From Lineus longissimus (taxonomy: Eukaryota > Nemertea > Pilidiophora > Heteronemertea > Lineidae): DNA of 64,000 nucleotides. Numbering within the stretch: position 1 is the first letter of the stretch; each line of letters begins with the position of its first letter. Location of the stretch: positions 11,971,001-12,035,000 of the forward strand of contig NC_088326.1 of NCBI RefSeq assembly GCF_910592395.1, in the 5' to 3' direction. This document shows positions 34,801 to 46,600 of the stretch, one piece after another. The notes under the pieces were generated by a model. The model did not search any database. It was not told where the DNA came from and saw only the letters and a program-made list of their open reading frames with translations. The position numbers were made by a program, and so were the translations under genes.

Positions 34801-36780
34801 ACTTTTTACATTTTTATCGCCCGAGAAAATGCACCATCTCATTTCCTGTTTAAAAGTCCTGCGCAAATCAATTAGCTAGATACTGCCTGATGAACATGTG
34901 GACAATTGGGCCGCAATAGGGTTCCTTCCAGAAGCTCGCGTATGACTTGATTATGAAGTGATTGCTTTGATACCAACTGAGATCACGGGAAGAACATTGT
35001 ATTGCTCGTGCGAAATTCGCTTTCAAAATAAAAATGCATTTCGTCTCCTACCTGGTAGAAGTCGCAATCTTGCTCATAGATGTAGCGCTCGTCGTCTGTG
35101 ATGTCACACCCGTCCTTGTACCATCGGATGGCGGGCTTTGGAATGGCGTCTATGATGCATTCGAGACTGACGGTTTGTCCAGCTTGGACTTCATTACAGC
35201 TCGGGAGGCGCTGTTCAAATTCTGGGGCTGATAGTGAAAGAAATTAAAAATATATTTAGACTGAACTAAGAGCACTTGGTTACTCTTGGTACAGAACCAA
35301 CTTCATCAGTATGATCGAAAATGCACAGGGAGCAGTGTATTTTCTGTTGTGCGAAAGGCATTCTTTAGATTTTAGACTTTATGTTAGACTTTCCTGTCGT
35401 ATTTTCAACTGAGTGCGGGTCCAGGCTTTTGATTCAGCATGTCAGTATAAAAATGACTTTGAAGTTCAGACCATAGTGCCAAATGTTAAGGAAGACTGGT
35501 GCCATTCTGCCTGTTCTCTCAAATCAATGAGCTTATTTGAAATTCTCCAAGGCCGCTCAAACCGTTCTAGTGATTCGCCTTACACCCTGTTAAATTATTC
35601 AGAAGAAATAGCCATTTGGATACGTCGTCACAGACACTACCGGCGCTAGAGGCATGCCAGTCAGGATCTTGTCAGAATGCATGCATGACTTCTTGGTTGG
35701 TAGTAAACACAAAGGCCAGGTAAAAAAACAAAAATGTTTCGCAACCGAACATAAAATGTGCAATAACCCATTGAAGGGGAACGCCGTTCGTATTTCACGG
35801 TGGGTCAGGAAAATAGAAGTTTGAAATAAATAATGATATTTTTAAGTGGCGGTCAAATTGGTCGCGCAGGGACTAAAACAAGTTTATATTCTTACGCAGC
35901 CTAACACAGTTCACACAGGTATGCTCTCCAGGTGAAGAGAGTCTGAGAGTGCATTCGTGAGCTACGTGATTGATATATCGTCGATAGGCCTACTGTACCT
36001 GCTCCCTGATGAAGTTGTGTAGGCATACACATACGGTGCATGCAGAAATAAGGAACTGCAGGTATTGCAAGCTAGACAACTATACATATAGTAATTCAAC
36101 GTGTTGCCTCGGATATAACCCTCTCAAGGCCAGCGCTTCAGCTTACTTTTCAAGGTGCTCACCACGATCTCCCTACACTCCGGACGCAGTGGATCGGTCT
36201 CGTTCCTCACCCATAGGAGACCCAATTAGGATGAGGCAATGAGCTGCGCAGGGAGTCTATACGATCTCCCTAGCTCGTAGCGTATCTCCATATGCAAACG
36301 TACTGGTAATGGGTAATGATAACATACGATCATAAATATGACACGATGTATTATTAGATGCATTTCGTGTTTATATACCTCATAAACTGACGGCAAAGTT
36401 TTTACGAGACAAATAAAAATGATATGACGCAATTATATGCTTATGGTATGATCTAGTACATGCAAGCACTGCATGTTATCACGAATTATGGAAGACCAGA
36501 CTTTGTTTTTGATGGAGTGTAGGCGAATGCAATGCCTGCCAAATGCACTGTGCAATGGATTCTGTAGCGAACGCATTGTACATTAAGTCAGTACTCCCTT
36601 TTCATTTTTATAAGGTCCGTTGTAAAAATCATTTATCGTCTTTTTACATGAATAAGTCAATCTGAGATTATGTCCAAATCTCCGCTGACCTTTATTGCAG
36701 GAGAGTTGAGAGCAGCTCCATCGTCTCTGCCTGGAGCATGACTTACCTGAACAGAACATGAACCTCGAGTAATAGTCCAT
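31858..36780 (-). CDS. Tail-anchored single-Ig-domain protein, five exons, 353 residues
   Basis: Exons, in transcript order, are 36780-36747, 35227-35052, 34696-34594, 33021-32794 and 32378-31858. All four junctions are GT-AG and every phase joins (1, 0, 1, 1). Layout: short start (MDYYSRFMFCS), then an I-set Ig domain at about residues 12-104 with LECII, the core Trp in IRWYKDG and DDEGTYKVKATN; a Lys run (KKKKK) and acidic segment (VVEDEEEAELED); a charged, possibly coiled-coil region around VEIQKARDIWRELERL; and a hydrophobic segment near the C-terminus (SPLYFVLCILILAF). No signal peptide is seen. A cytosolic Ig domain with a tail anchor is therefore the natural reading, as for sarcomere- or cytoskeleton-type I-set domains, but I know no matching family. 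The second canonical Ig cysteine is Val. A donor-like GAG|GTGTGT at about 32022 could remove the hydrophobic tail. ATG at 36804 is an alternative start. Confidence 0.72.
32500..32720 (-). repeat. Two decayed tandem copies of the exon 4 end, in intron 4 of the Ig gene
   Basis: The 3' half of exon 4 (around GAGGTCCACGAGGGGTTCGC) recurs twice downstream on the minus strand, around 32697 (GAGGTCGACGAGAAGTTTGC) and 32532 (GAGGTCTACGACGGGTGCGC). Spacing is roughly 165-180 bp. The copies have lost the exon's reading frame and look like old internal duplications. Confidence 0.6.
33890..33979. repeat. Hairpin, 32-bp arms, 26-base loop, in intron 3 of the Ig gene
   Basis: Arms 33890-33921 and 33948-33979 match at 31 of 32 positions. 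A 15-base piece, CATCTCGTGTTCCTG, recurs near 37991. It may be a small MITE or a structured intronic RNA. Confidence 0.85.
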
Positions 36781-38121
36781 TATCTTATAGCATATGACGA
36801 ACATGACGCGAGGACACAAAAGGAAATGACGTCACGGTGCAAATTTCAACGGAAGTGACGACACAATGTGTAATCCAGTTAGAGTTCTTCCCTGTTCAGT
36901 TGTAATTCTGATTGTTTTGCCACGGTAATTGCGAGAAATTATTTTATATTTCTAGCACATATATCGTTATACTACTGAGCTGTTATATCCAAGTTGTGTT
37001 ACGCCGACGCCGCCATTAGAGCTAGATATGAATAGCATTATGCTCTGTTATGGTAATATTCTTTCTAAAATCTTTGCCAATGAGATCGAGCCCGATTTCT
37101 TAACATCTAACTGCACTTCCTAAATGTCTAAAATGGATACTGAAAAATGCTTCTCGTAGTTAATGATCCCATCGATTTTTGCGGTGATCAGCTCTTATCC
37201 ATCATTTCGTTGGCACTGCAGCTCAGAACGTGACTTGCAACAAAAGTATGATCACGAAATGGAAATGAATTTTGAAATCCTCGCATCTAACATCCCTCAT
37301 TCAATGTTGTTCAGAATATACAGCCTCATTTTCTCTTGATGTGGGATTTAATCTTTGATTTATAACCCCATATGAATCACAGTTAAAATTGATGAGAGGT
37401 TCTCCTGGGACCGCAATGTTGACCTTTCTATACGAAATCGTGTAATTTTCACTTAGAAATCGATTTCGATTATTTTTCTCTTTATACAAAGCATTAATTT
37501 AATTGGATAAGGCGTCATCATCACGTGACATTCAGATGCCAATCATACCTCCTTAAGGTATTTCAGTGACCATTCCGCCACCAAAGACTGCACAATATTG
37601 AAACAACGTAAACAAACCAGCCAAGCAAGTCAAAAACGTTATCCAATCAAAATTTCAATTTGGCATGACGTCACTCTGGAAAATATGGCTGCCGATCGAT
37701 ACGTGATATCCTGAACAACACCGCACTAATTGAATTATTCCATTTTTTCAAATGTGATCTTTATGGCACCGCGACAACACAGCCTATGAGTTCGTAATCC
37801 AAATTCGAAAATCAAGGGCCGAAAAATCATCAGAAGATATGTACTGGATTGCATGCCGGTGGATAACCGCATCATTGACTTCTAAAAAGATGTTGGTTTC
37901 TCGAAACTGGTCAGAGGCGTTGACACATTACCACCGCGGAAAATCAAAATTCGAACTCCGGCCATTTCTTGCCAAGTCCAGCTTCCGAGTCATCTCGTGT
38001 TCCTGAATTCAGAGTCTCTCGATAACTTCCAAGTGCAGACATGGCTCTCCCATGGCATAGGCCTACCTAAATATTGTAATTTTGAACAGATGCATACGGA
38101 TCTAGAGCTACTGGGCCTCCA

Positions 38122-38499
38122 ATGGACTCATTTCAAGCACCATATCTCTGCTTGGGCGGCGTGACGGAGCAAAAGATCGTAAAGCCAGCATTAACAACAA
38201 AGCTTTTCACTTACTGCAGCCGATCGGCTGGAAAATTGAATGTGAAACTTCAACGATCGTCTTCCCCAAGATCTCCAGACCTGAATGCACAAATCAAATT
38301 TGAACTCTATCGCGTCTTTGAAGGAAGGCAGCCCTGTTTTCCTAAATTCACAACTGAGGTACTCGGTGGTCAGGAATACGAGATGACGTGGGACCTGGAT
38401 TTGGCACGTATTGCCCGGGATTCAGTAATTCGATTCTCCGGGGCGTTTACTGTGTATCCTCGGTCATCGTGCGGCGGCTCCTCCTTAGACTTTCCATAG
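38122..38499 (+). CDS. Hypothetical 125-codon frame or exon
   Basis: ATG at 38122 opens a frame of 125 residues with balanced, non-repetitive composition (for example FELYRVFEGRQPCFPKFTTE and YEMTWDLDLARIARD). It has no recognisable domain and no clear splice partner. It lies just upstream of a repeat-type tail, so it may be an unrecognised transposon piece. Real coding status is unproven. Confidence 0.25.
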   Translation: MDSFQAPYLCLGGVTEQKIVKPALTTKLFTYCSRSAGKLNVKLQRSSSPRSPDLNAQIKFELYRVFEGRQPCFPKFTTEVLGGQEYEMTWDLDLARIARDSVIRFSGAFTVYPRSSCGGSSLDFP

Positions 38500-38639
38500 C
38501 TCACCAGCTTTTCCAAACAGAGGACAGACTACAGGAGTGTGAGTAAGCTTTAATTCACTCAAGCTGCATCTGAATGAGCCATTCCTTTATATGCTACACT
38601 TCTAATCCAGGTGAAACAGTGAATCATTGGTTTGACCAT

Positions 38640-38745
38640 CCTGTCTGCTCCAACCTAACTACACGGCCCGTTTGCTTACTTATGTCTGTAACCGCCCCAT
38701 GGGCACGAATACGATGATGAATTGAATTGAATTGAATTGAATATC
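38640..38745 (+). mobile_element. 3' tail of a non-LTR retroelement
   Basis: A unique-looking block ends in four GAATT/TTGAA units (near 38720-38742). Short pentamer tails of this kind are typical of the 3' ends of some LINEs and their SINEs. The body upstream is not recognisable. Confidence 0.4.
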
Positions 38746-39504
38746 ATAGTAGTTTTGGCTTGTTGATGGATTTGATACACATACATGTATCATTTGGCGC
38801 TTTCTGCTCTAAGACTTTGAATTAGAACACCCTGGGGAATCAATTCCCTAGTTTGCCGTGAATCTTATCAGTACCTTACATGTACGTATTCCTTTTCAAG
38901 CTGATTTTCAATACTACTATCAAGTACAATTCACACTCCCTATACATCTCCAAATTTGTAATGAGATCAATGTAAATAGAACATATTTTTGGTGGGGTAA
39001 TTCTTTAGGGTACGTACCAGTTCCAGCATCTTCTTTGAGGGTACGTCAAACGTACCCAACATACCCTCTGGCAAAGACCCTGTTAGACTTTGGTCTTCGA
39101 TCGTTTAGGGTGCAGCGCTGCGAAACGAATAACGTTGGCCATTTTCTGAATCTGCTCAAAGGAAGGCTTTCGTCTAGAATCTGATTATCGGAAAACTTAA
39201 AGTCTTTGTGAGAGGAATCGCAAAGCTCCACACGAGAAGTCCTGCTGCTTAGAGCCTGACCTTTCGTAGGTTATACGCAAAGAGAAAAGAAGCTTCTGTT
39301 CGTGAGCTTGGCTGAGTAATAATCAATCTATTTACACGAGCCTCTGATGATTTCTTCACTTAAGTCTTTGAGTTCAATCATGCGGCCGACTTTTAAAGTA
39401 AGCCAGAGCAGAGTTAATTAGTGTCTATACTACCAACACCAGTCCCATAAGTGCCTCTCCATCTGTGTGAATACACTGAGTACACTGCATAGACTATACA
39501 ATTC

Positions 39505-39641
39505 TACTGGTGCATCTACCGGTTCTATAAATACCAAATTTCAGCGAATTCGTACGATAAATAACTGTATTACGACATTTTGTACAGCTGCATTTCAATT
39601 TCCTTCACCACCATTGATTACGAACGGCGTACCCCTTGAAA
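39505..39641 (-). mobile_element. Dispersed TIR element, family C, fragment
   Basis: It ends with ATTACGAACGGCGTACCCCTT and contains GCATTTCAATTTCCTTCACC. The left half is missing or diverged. Confidence 0.55.
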
Positions 39642-41858
39642 GGACTTCTCCGATAGGTTCTGGCATCTTAAACTCGACATGGTCGTAACACTCGTAACTT
39701 TCAATGTAGCCGGGATAGCTGACCGTGATCTTGCTTGGGGGTTATGAAGGCATACGTTTCCAACATACGGGCGGTACGCCTGAACCACAGTTCCTCTACC
39801 TTTCTTTATCCTTCATCAGACGAGGTCGAAAAGAGCCACCTGATGAAACAACCGCGCGTTCATCAACCTTGGTTTTCTGAAGTTATGATAAAGCAGCAAC
39901 GAAAAGCGGTATACTACACTGGCGAAGCGGGTCTACAGCGCTCTTTTTAACTGTGGTATGCCTTCTTAATTACATATACCTTTCACTAAAATCGAAAGGA
40001 GAAATTGAAAAATAACGTACCTTTCAGAAAGGACCGCCGTCTGATTGTCGAAAGTGGCCTAGTCCTCGAAAGTACCGCGCCGTCCGCATCTCCAGCCATT
40101 CCTTGTAAAACCTGCTTCCACCGACGCTAGCTGCTGCTATTTTTATCCCGCTAGTATCGCGTAACTGCTATATGAAACAGCTCTGCTAGCCCTAGACAAT
40201 GCTAACCACTATTTACCTATTAAGCGAATTAGAGAATTCAGTTATCCCGAATTACAGACGTGCAAAAAGTCGAACCCGAGGAGAATTTGGTTGGAAATGC
40301 TCCCAATATTGGTAAATCTGATGAAAGGCGCCTCAGAGTGATTCTGGCCTGCGATGGATCTCTTGGGAGTAACTTGCAGTCCAGATTACTCCTTGTACCG
40401 TAAGTACAGGCATCCCCCACGCATTGATCCCATATACCGCTTACTCGCCAGAGGAGAGGTTTTCGTAGTCTGTGCATCATAGTTTGTGATTCTCTGTATA
40501 TGTTATGAGGAGCTTTTTGTACTCTTTTGCTGGAGAATGCAGGAGATATAATCGGAAAATAAGCCAGTTCTTCACCTGTGAATGTTTACCTCTCTCGTTC
40601 ATCATAAAGAGGCTAAAGGAATCGTGTACTGGATTTAAAGGCCCAAACCAGTCGTTAAAAATTTGAAATTTGTAATTGAATTTGAAAATTTCCAATTGCG
40701 CTAATACATACTAAGTATAAATTTCAGCACTGCCGTCAGGTAGACAGATATAAAAATACTATAGATACAAAGTTTCAGCATAATGATTTAGCAGAACTGT
40801 CGTGTTTGGCGAAGTCCTGCTGGAACCTGTTTTTGTTTGAAAAACCGACAAATATCACACCCAAGTTGTTCCTTCAAGAAATCATTAGAAGAAGACAAGG
40901 CCGCATTAACGTTCGGTTTAGAGTACTAAAGACCGCTTTCAAACACAAGTTGACGGAGTTATTGACGTAGTCGCTATTGCACGGTCGACACGCAGCAACG
41001 GATGTTTCCACAGACTTGTCCGATTATCGGTGCATTTTGCCATTTTACCATTTTGCCACTTTCCCTTTTGTTGTTTTTTGCCGCACTGCCTATGGACAAA
41101 GGGGAAAACGCGAGACGCACCGTACACACCGGCCTTTATCGTTATCCGTAAAATGCGGTTGGTGGAATTTCCTGGTCGTGTGGTTCCATCTATCTTATAA
41201 TGACGATGGTTGGCTAGAAGTGTTCATTCCCGTCGTATGCTACAAATATGCATAGAGTGCCTCCCGTATGTAGTAGTTTCTGTACCTTTCTGTTTCTCTT
41301 GGTAGGCCCAACACAAACCATGTCATGGTAAAATAACTGATCGTTTAGTTTCTCAAGAAATCGCCAACTGTTTCGGCTTGACTGGCTTTATTTGTTTTGG
41401 GAAGGACCCATACAAGAATACGGTAATATTATCTTATGCAAACGTTAAGATAACTTGTCAAATTTATTTTGAGTTGTTAAAACAATATTTGCCAGACGCT
41501 GGCGGTATCTTTAACGTTAGATTCAACTTACCTCAAACCCACAGTTAAATTTAATGTTATCTTTAACATTTCGAACAACCAAAATTTAACGCCAAGTTAG
41601 CTAACGCCAGGTTAAGTAAATTAACTGTCATTTTTCTTCGGACTGACTCCTGTACCGACCGAGACCCAAATCATTTGACAGGTGAGGTATATTCATTGAC
41701 CCGTCAGCTCAAAGTCGTGAGCATTTACGTGAATTGGTCAATAAAACTTGATTGAAGAATAGAGGCATCAATTACAATATGGCCGCCACTCCTTATTATG
41801 TCACCTCTCCTTGGTCGTGTTTCAGTCCCAAGATGTAATTAGTGTTGTAATACAAGTA

Positions 41859-43457
41859 TGTTACGTGCTCGTTCAGGGCCGTTGAATTTGCCTGTACTGC
41901 TGGCACGACAGACCGGTTTTGGGAACGAAAGCGTTTGGTTGTGTCGAAGCAAGGATAAGGGACATTATTCCAAGGTCGAAGCGGTACGTCTCAAACCCTA
42001 ATTTCCCTATTACTCATCCTCCTCAACTTTTGCGACTATTGTTTGATACTGTGTATTGTCTTATCTTGTAATTTTTACCCTTACAGGCACCCGACATGTT
42101 ATCCTGTCCAGCACACGTAATGCTGCTCAATCACCGCTGCCAAACCGGTTTATTACAAGATACGACGTGAACACCATCATGGTGAGTTATTTTTTCTCAA
42201 TTTGAAGAACTATCGGAGCATTTTGAAGAGCACTTTTCACAGGCAATGTGTGTTTACCATGGCCTAAAAGGGAGCAACTGCAGAATAGCCGGTGTAACAT
42301 CTGTGGTTGTTTCCCATGTGTCAGTGTTTCCAAACAATAGGCAGCTAGAGAGACCACGACTTTTCAATAGGGGGATACACAGAAAAACTTGTCAATCTAT
42401 CTTTTAGCGTTCCCAAACAATGAGGGGAAACACTCAAAAATAGAAACACTCAAAAACGTTACACCGGCTATTCTGTAGTTAGGCCTGTGAGAAGTGTGAC
42501 GAGGACTTTGACAGTCTCCAAAATTAACAAAATCAATAGATGGTTTGCAAAAATAAATTTCGGCCATTTTGAAAAGCACTTTTCACAGGCAATGTATGTT
42601 TACCATGGCATAAAGGTAACAATGGACACGCTTATTTACTTTAAGTTGTCAATTTCTTCTAAGGTTCATGATATTTTGAATGACTTTGGTGATAATTTGA
42701 GTTAAGAATTGACTTTAACGTAATGATAGTGTAACTTCAGTTGCTAGTGAAAAGGGCATATTATCAAAATGACCGAAGAGTATTTTCGCAAATTGTCTGT
42801 TATCTTGCATCAACATTGTAAAAAAGCATAACACATTAATGTACAACGAGGGTATAATAATCTAACTGTATACTTGGGGTATTGTACCCCTCACCTGTGC
42901 CGGTGCTATTGTACCCCCTCACCTATAGCGGGGGCACTGTACCCCCTTACCTTACTTAGTATCTGAATCTTCCCATGAACCACTGCCAGTGAAAGGGGCT
43001 GGCTTGGTGCTGCAGGGACTATTCCAGGATTGCTATCCGATACTACCAAGACGAATATTTTGAAACGTGCATGGATGGCATCATGGCCCAGGTCACTGGT
43101 TTTGTCTAATTTAACCCCCTCCCCTCCCGAACAAAGTGGGAAAAAGAAAAATGTGAAGTTTAGGATGAAAGTGTACCTCCAAATTGCTCCGACACCCCTT
43201 CTATTGATCGTGATAAAATAAATAACAACACGTAACTGTAATTGAGAAAAATGTTGAATTGGCGACAAATGTTGGGACAAACTTCTTAGCACTCAACACA
43301 CCTGCTTACCCTTTTCAGATAGCGAGTTAGCCCTTCTATCATATGTTTCTATCTGCCGTAGTTGTCATGTCAATACCTTTTCTTTCAGAAGCCCCCACGC
43401 CCCCCTGAACTTTCAAGCAATGGTTGGGTTTGGTCAAGGGACTGGTATTGGATCTGA
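41859..43457 (+). CDS. Possible very short gene ending in a Trp-rich peptide
   Basis: An exon 42087-42181 has a pyrimidine-rich acceptor and a GTGAGT donor and ends exactly on an ATG (ACCATCATG). A second exon starts at 43389 after TTTCTTTCAG and reads in frame from that ATG: KPPRPPELSSNGWVWSRDWYWI, here split as KPPRPPELSS plus NGWVWSRDWYWI, then TGA at 43455-43457. A likely leader exon ends at 41983 (GTACGT). If translated from the exon-terminal ATG the product is only 23 residues. Alternatively the frame upstream (TRHVILSSTRNAA...) extends it if an earlier start exists. I recognise no homologue. Splice signals are good; coding status is uncertain. Confidence 0.35.
42277..42479. mobile_element. 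Short TIR element with CTRCAGAATAGCCGGTGTAAC ends
   Basis: The 203-bp unit has TIRs of about 22 bp plus a partly matching extension. It sits between two direct copies of a 65-bp sequence (around 42212-42275 and 42555-42615, sharing GCACTTTTCACAGGCAATGT). Part of its terminus, GCCGGTGTAA, equals the family A terminus, so the two families may be related. It lies in the intron of the possible short gene. Confidence 0.75.
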
Positions 43458-43539
43458 TATATTATCATTATTGCCACACCTCTTCACTAAATATGAGGCC
43501 TTTGAAAACTGCTTAACATTACTCCTTGTGATACCAAAC

Positions 43540-43545
43540 TTTAAT
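43540..43545 (-). terminator. Variant poly(A) signal ATTAAA
   Basis: Minus-strand ATTAAA lies 56 bp past the stop codon at 43601 of the minus-strand gene, a normal distance. Confidence 0.35.
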
Positions 43546-43600
43546 GAGGCCTGTCTATAAAATTAGTATTTCATGATACCTATGGTGAAGGATGAGCCAG

Positions 43601-46600
43601 TTATTTTCGAGCTTGTACTTTGGGTGCATCTCGTTCCTCGGGTTGCATTGCGCCCGCGACCCCATAGGAGTTTCTGGTCTTGTCTCTTCGCTCCCAACCC
43701 CGATAAACTCTGTGTACCGTGAACGAATGCTCATCAGGTCGACAGATATTTGACGTCGTAAATCCATCCATATTAACTGGCGCTGCGGCTGCGCTCAATA
43801 GACTCCGTTGGGGAGTCTGAGCCTGATAGGGTGTACCAGTCCAGCCGGTTATGTACGGTTGGTATGCTCTATGATATGGATCTCCAGCCACCTGTCAGCT
43901 AGGGGCAGACCCCAGTGTCTCAACCCTGGGTCTCAGAGGCGGTAACTTCTAGTCAGGCAGCGCGCTATGTCTGGTTAGGCGACATGGGTTACCAGGGCAT
44001 CCACAGCCAAAATGGTTTGCACATGGAGGTCATCGCGACCGACCTGTGAGGGGGAAGAAGTGATGTCCATGGCGGTTTCAAATTGATCTGACGACCCCCG
44101 CGTCTTTGGACTGGAGGGGTTCATGTGGCCAAATGCTGTCAGCTAAATCCTATCGTTAGCATCGTCCCCGGTACATGGAAACTCAGGGCATTGAACCCTT
44201 TTTTTGTCTTGTTTTAATTTCACTGAGGATTTCAATGATGAAATATATTTAGATCCACAGGTAAAGTGAGTACATGTGGTGAATCGCCATGTGTGCATTT
44301 TTAAAGTTTTTTCCGAGCATTGTAAAAGGTTATGAGAATAAATTTCAATTTTGGACTTTTTTTCTTTACCAGAATGACAATCAAAATGTTTGTCACTGGA
44401 GAATTTCCCCGTCCCACCCCTGCCCTAGAATTATATACAGACTAAATGAAAAATAAAGATGATATTATCATTGGACTGTACTGGTAATATAGGTCAGTCA
44501 CGAAAAATGAAAGATATATTGGACTGTACTGGTAATAGAGGTCAGTCAAGAAAAATGAAATATATATTGGACTGTACTGGTAATAGAGGTCAGTCAAGAA
44601 AAATGAAATGTATATTGGACTGTACTGGTAATAGAGGTCAGTCAAGAAAAATGAAATATATATTGGACTGTACTGGTAATAGAGGTCAGTCAAGAAAAAT
44701 GAAATATATATTGGACTGTACTGGTAATAGAGGTCAGTCACGAAAAATGAAATATATATTGGACTGTACTGGTAATATAGGTCAGTCACGAAAAATGAAA
44801 GATATATTGGACTGTACTGGTAATAGAGGTCAGTCAAAAAAAATGAAATATATATTGGACTGTACTGGTAATAGAGGTCAGTCAAGAAAAATGAAATATA
44901 TATTGGACTGTACTGGTAATGGAGGTCAGTCAAGAAAAATGAAATATATATTGGACTGTACTGGTAATAGAGGTCAGTCACGAAAATATCTGAAAGTCTG
45001 TGCCCCATTGTTGACGAATATAATATCGTGAGGACTTTATCAATAGTCACGGTCCCTGGCCCCTCCCCCATGAAATCATCAGCAAGGTCACTGCCAGGCA
45101 ATAGCTTCAGTATTATTATTGTATAAACATGTCTTAAACATTATAAACGGCCCTATTTGTGGGGTTACATTGGGTTCTTGCTGGGAGTAATGATGTCCAT
45201 GTCCGATTCTGCGTTTTGTGGACCTGTATAAGTCTTGTCCAGCAGCACAAAGTTTCACCCTAGCAATTACCAATAAGACCTGCGCGTGATCTTAAAGTAA
45301 ATTCATGATAAGCAAACAATGCGGACTGCTGACTATGCAAGTGTACATGGTCGAGACGAAACGAGCAATTAGAAAAAGGCAACTTGCCAAGAGGAGCTGG
45401 AACTGTCTGTCCAGCTCTCGTTTACGAAACAATGGGCGATTTGAAAGACGTCTCCTGAACAGAAATCGCCCATTGTTGACCGAAGCATCATTCAAATTAT
45501 TTCCAGGTGAATTTTTTCAGGTGAATTGCTCTATCTTGTGTGGTTTCGCTGTCCCGTCCCGGGAATCGAACAAACGCGACACCTTCTGCGTATGAAGTTA
45601 TCAGTTTGGGGGCAAGTTTTCTGATTGCCAAACCGTATTCTGTGAAGCAGGCCTTTGTACCAAGTTGACCATCCGTGAGTTTTAGAACAACATTCAGGAT
45701 GCAAGATTTGTGGAACACAATTACGGTAAATATGGTAAAACACGATATTAAAACTGGCTACAGATAAACTGGCTACAGATAATGCAATGAGGCTTATATT
45801 GGGACCAATCCGAGGCAGGTTGACCACCATTACCAAACATGAGAAAATGCTAAAAAAAACCTTTCATTTCTAAAAGTGTATATTTTGACTTGGTAACTTA
45901 CTCGTTATCTATCTTTTTCAGGCCGGGGAGACCAGATCGGGAACAGTTCAGTCAAACGGAATGTACCATTTTCTTGTTGTAATTTATATTCTTGGCTCAT
46001 ACCATTGTTAATCTTTCGTTTCATGTGAACCTTTGCAAAAATGTGCTTATTCCCCAATGGCTGAAATGAATTATGCCAGGAGGAAATAACTGAAGTCAAC
46101 TTATTTGCTCCTGAAACGCTTGTGTACTTGCAGACCCAGAATATTGCTATTTCTTGTTCCGCTTTCAATGTGGCAATTTATGTTCCGACTGGTGATGGTT
46201 GCGACATGATAACGACTGATCTATTTCACAGCACGAGGTGCAACAGCAATGGAGTTATTTGTCTGTGTAGTTGTCTCGGTCACAGCAAAAAAGTATTTCT
46301 ACATTGCATTTTTGTGCTATTAAATTACTCAAAATGATGCACGGATGCGCCTTATTGACATATTATTTGTCTTCAAGAGGAATTTATTTGTAGTAGATCG
46401 ATATCTTTACTCTGAAGGCTTAGTTTTTCTCGGGTATCGATAGTTTTTTCTTTCTTTAGGCAGGCCTAAAGTATACTAATTTAAGGCCTAGAGAAAGCTT
46501 TAGGTTAGGATATTAGTAATATTATAGGCCCATATCAGTTTTGAGAATAATTTCCTCTTGAAGACAATAAGCGTCAAGCAGGTCAAATCTCTGCAGCATT

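Larger units (their letters stand above)
36805..41858. other. Intergenic region with one uncertain reading frame
   Basis: Apart from the frame at 38122-38499, a LINE/SINE-type tail (38640-38745) and family C pieces (39505-39641 and 40636-40800), I see no gene. The region 41400-41640 has runs of TTAACG/TAACGCCA-like motifs also seen near 55000-55110, suggesting an old dispersed repeat. Confidence 0.5.

Noticed and set aside
44442-45101. Long open frames on both strands across the 48-bp repeat
   Set aside because: The period is a multiple of three and the unit lacks stops in these frames, so openness is automatic; there is no start context or splice support.
45530-45610. tRNA-like T-loop (GTTCGATTC, minus strand)
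   Set aside because: The flanking bases do not form a T stem, and no D arm or acceptor stem pairs, so it is neither a tRNA nor clearly SINE-derived.
45497-45718. Minus-strand 73-codon frame with coding-like composition
   Set aside because: No donor or acceptor in a compatible phase was found to link it to the exons at 47416 or 44043, and it begins with GTG; left out of the gene model.
45905-46168. Minus-strand frame, or alternatively a plus-strand exon after the acceptor at about 45922
   Set aside because: Both strands give plausible but conflicting readings (NKHIFAKVHMKRK on minus, AGETRSGTVQSNG on plus), and neither can be tied to a neighbour.
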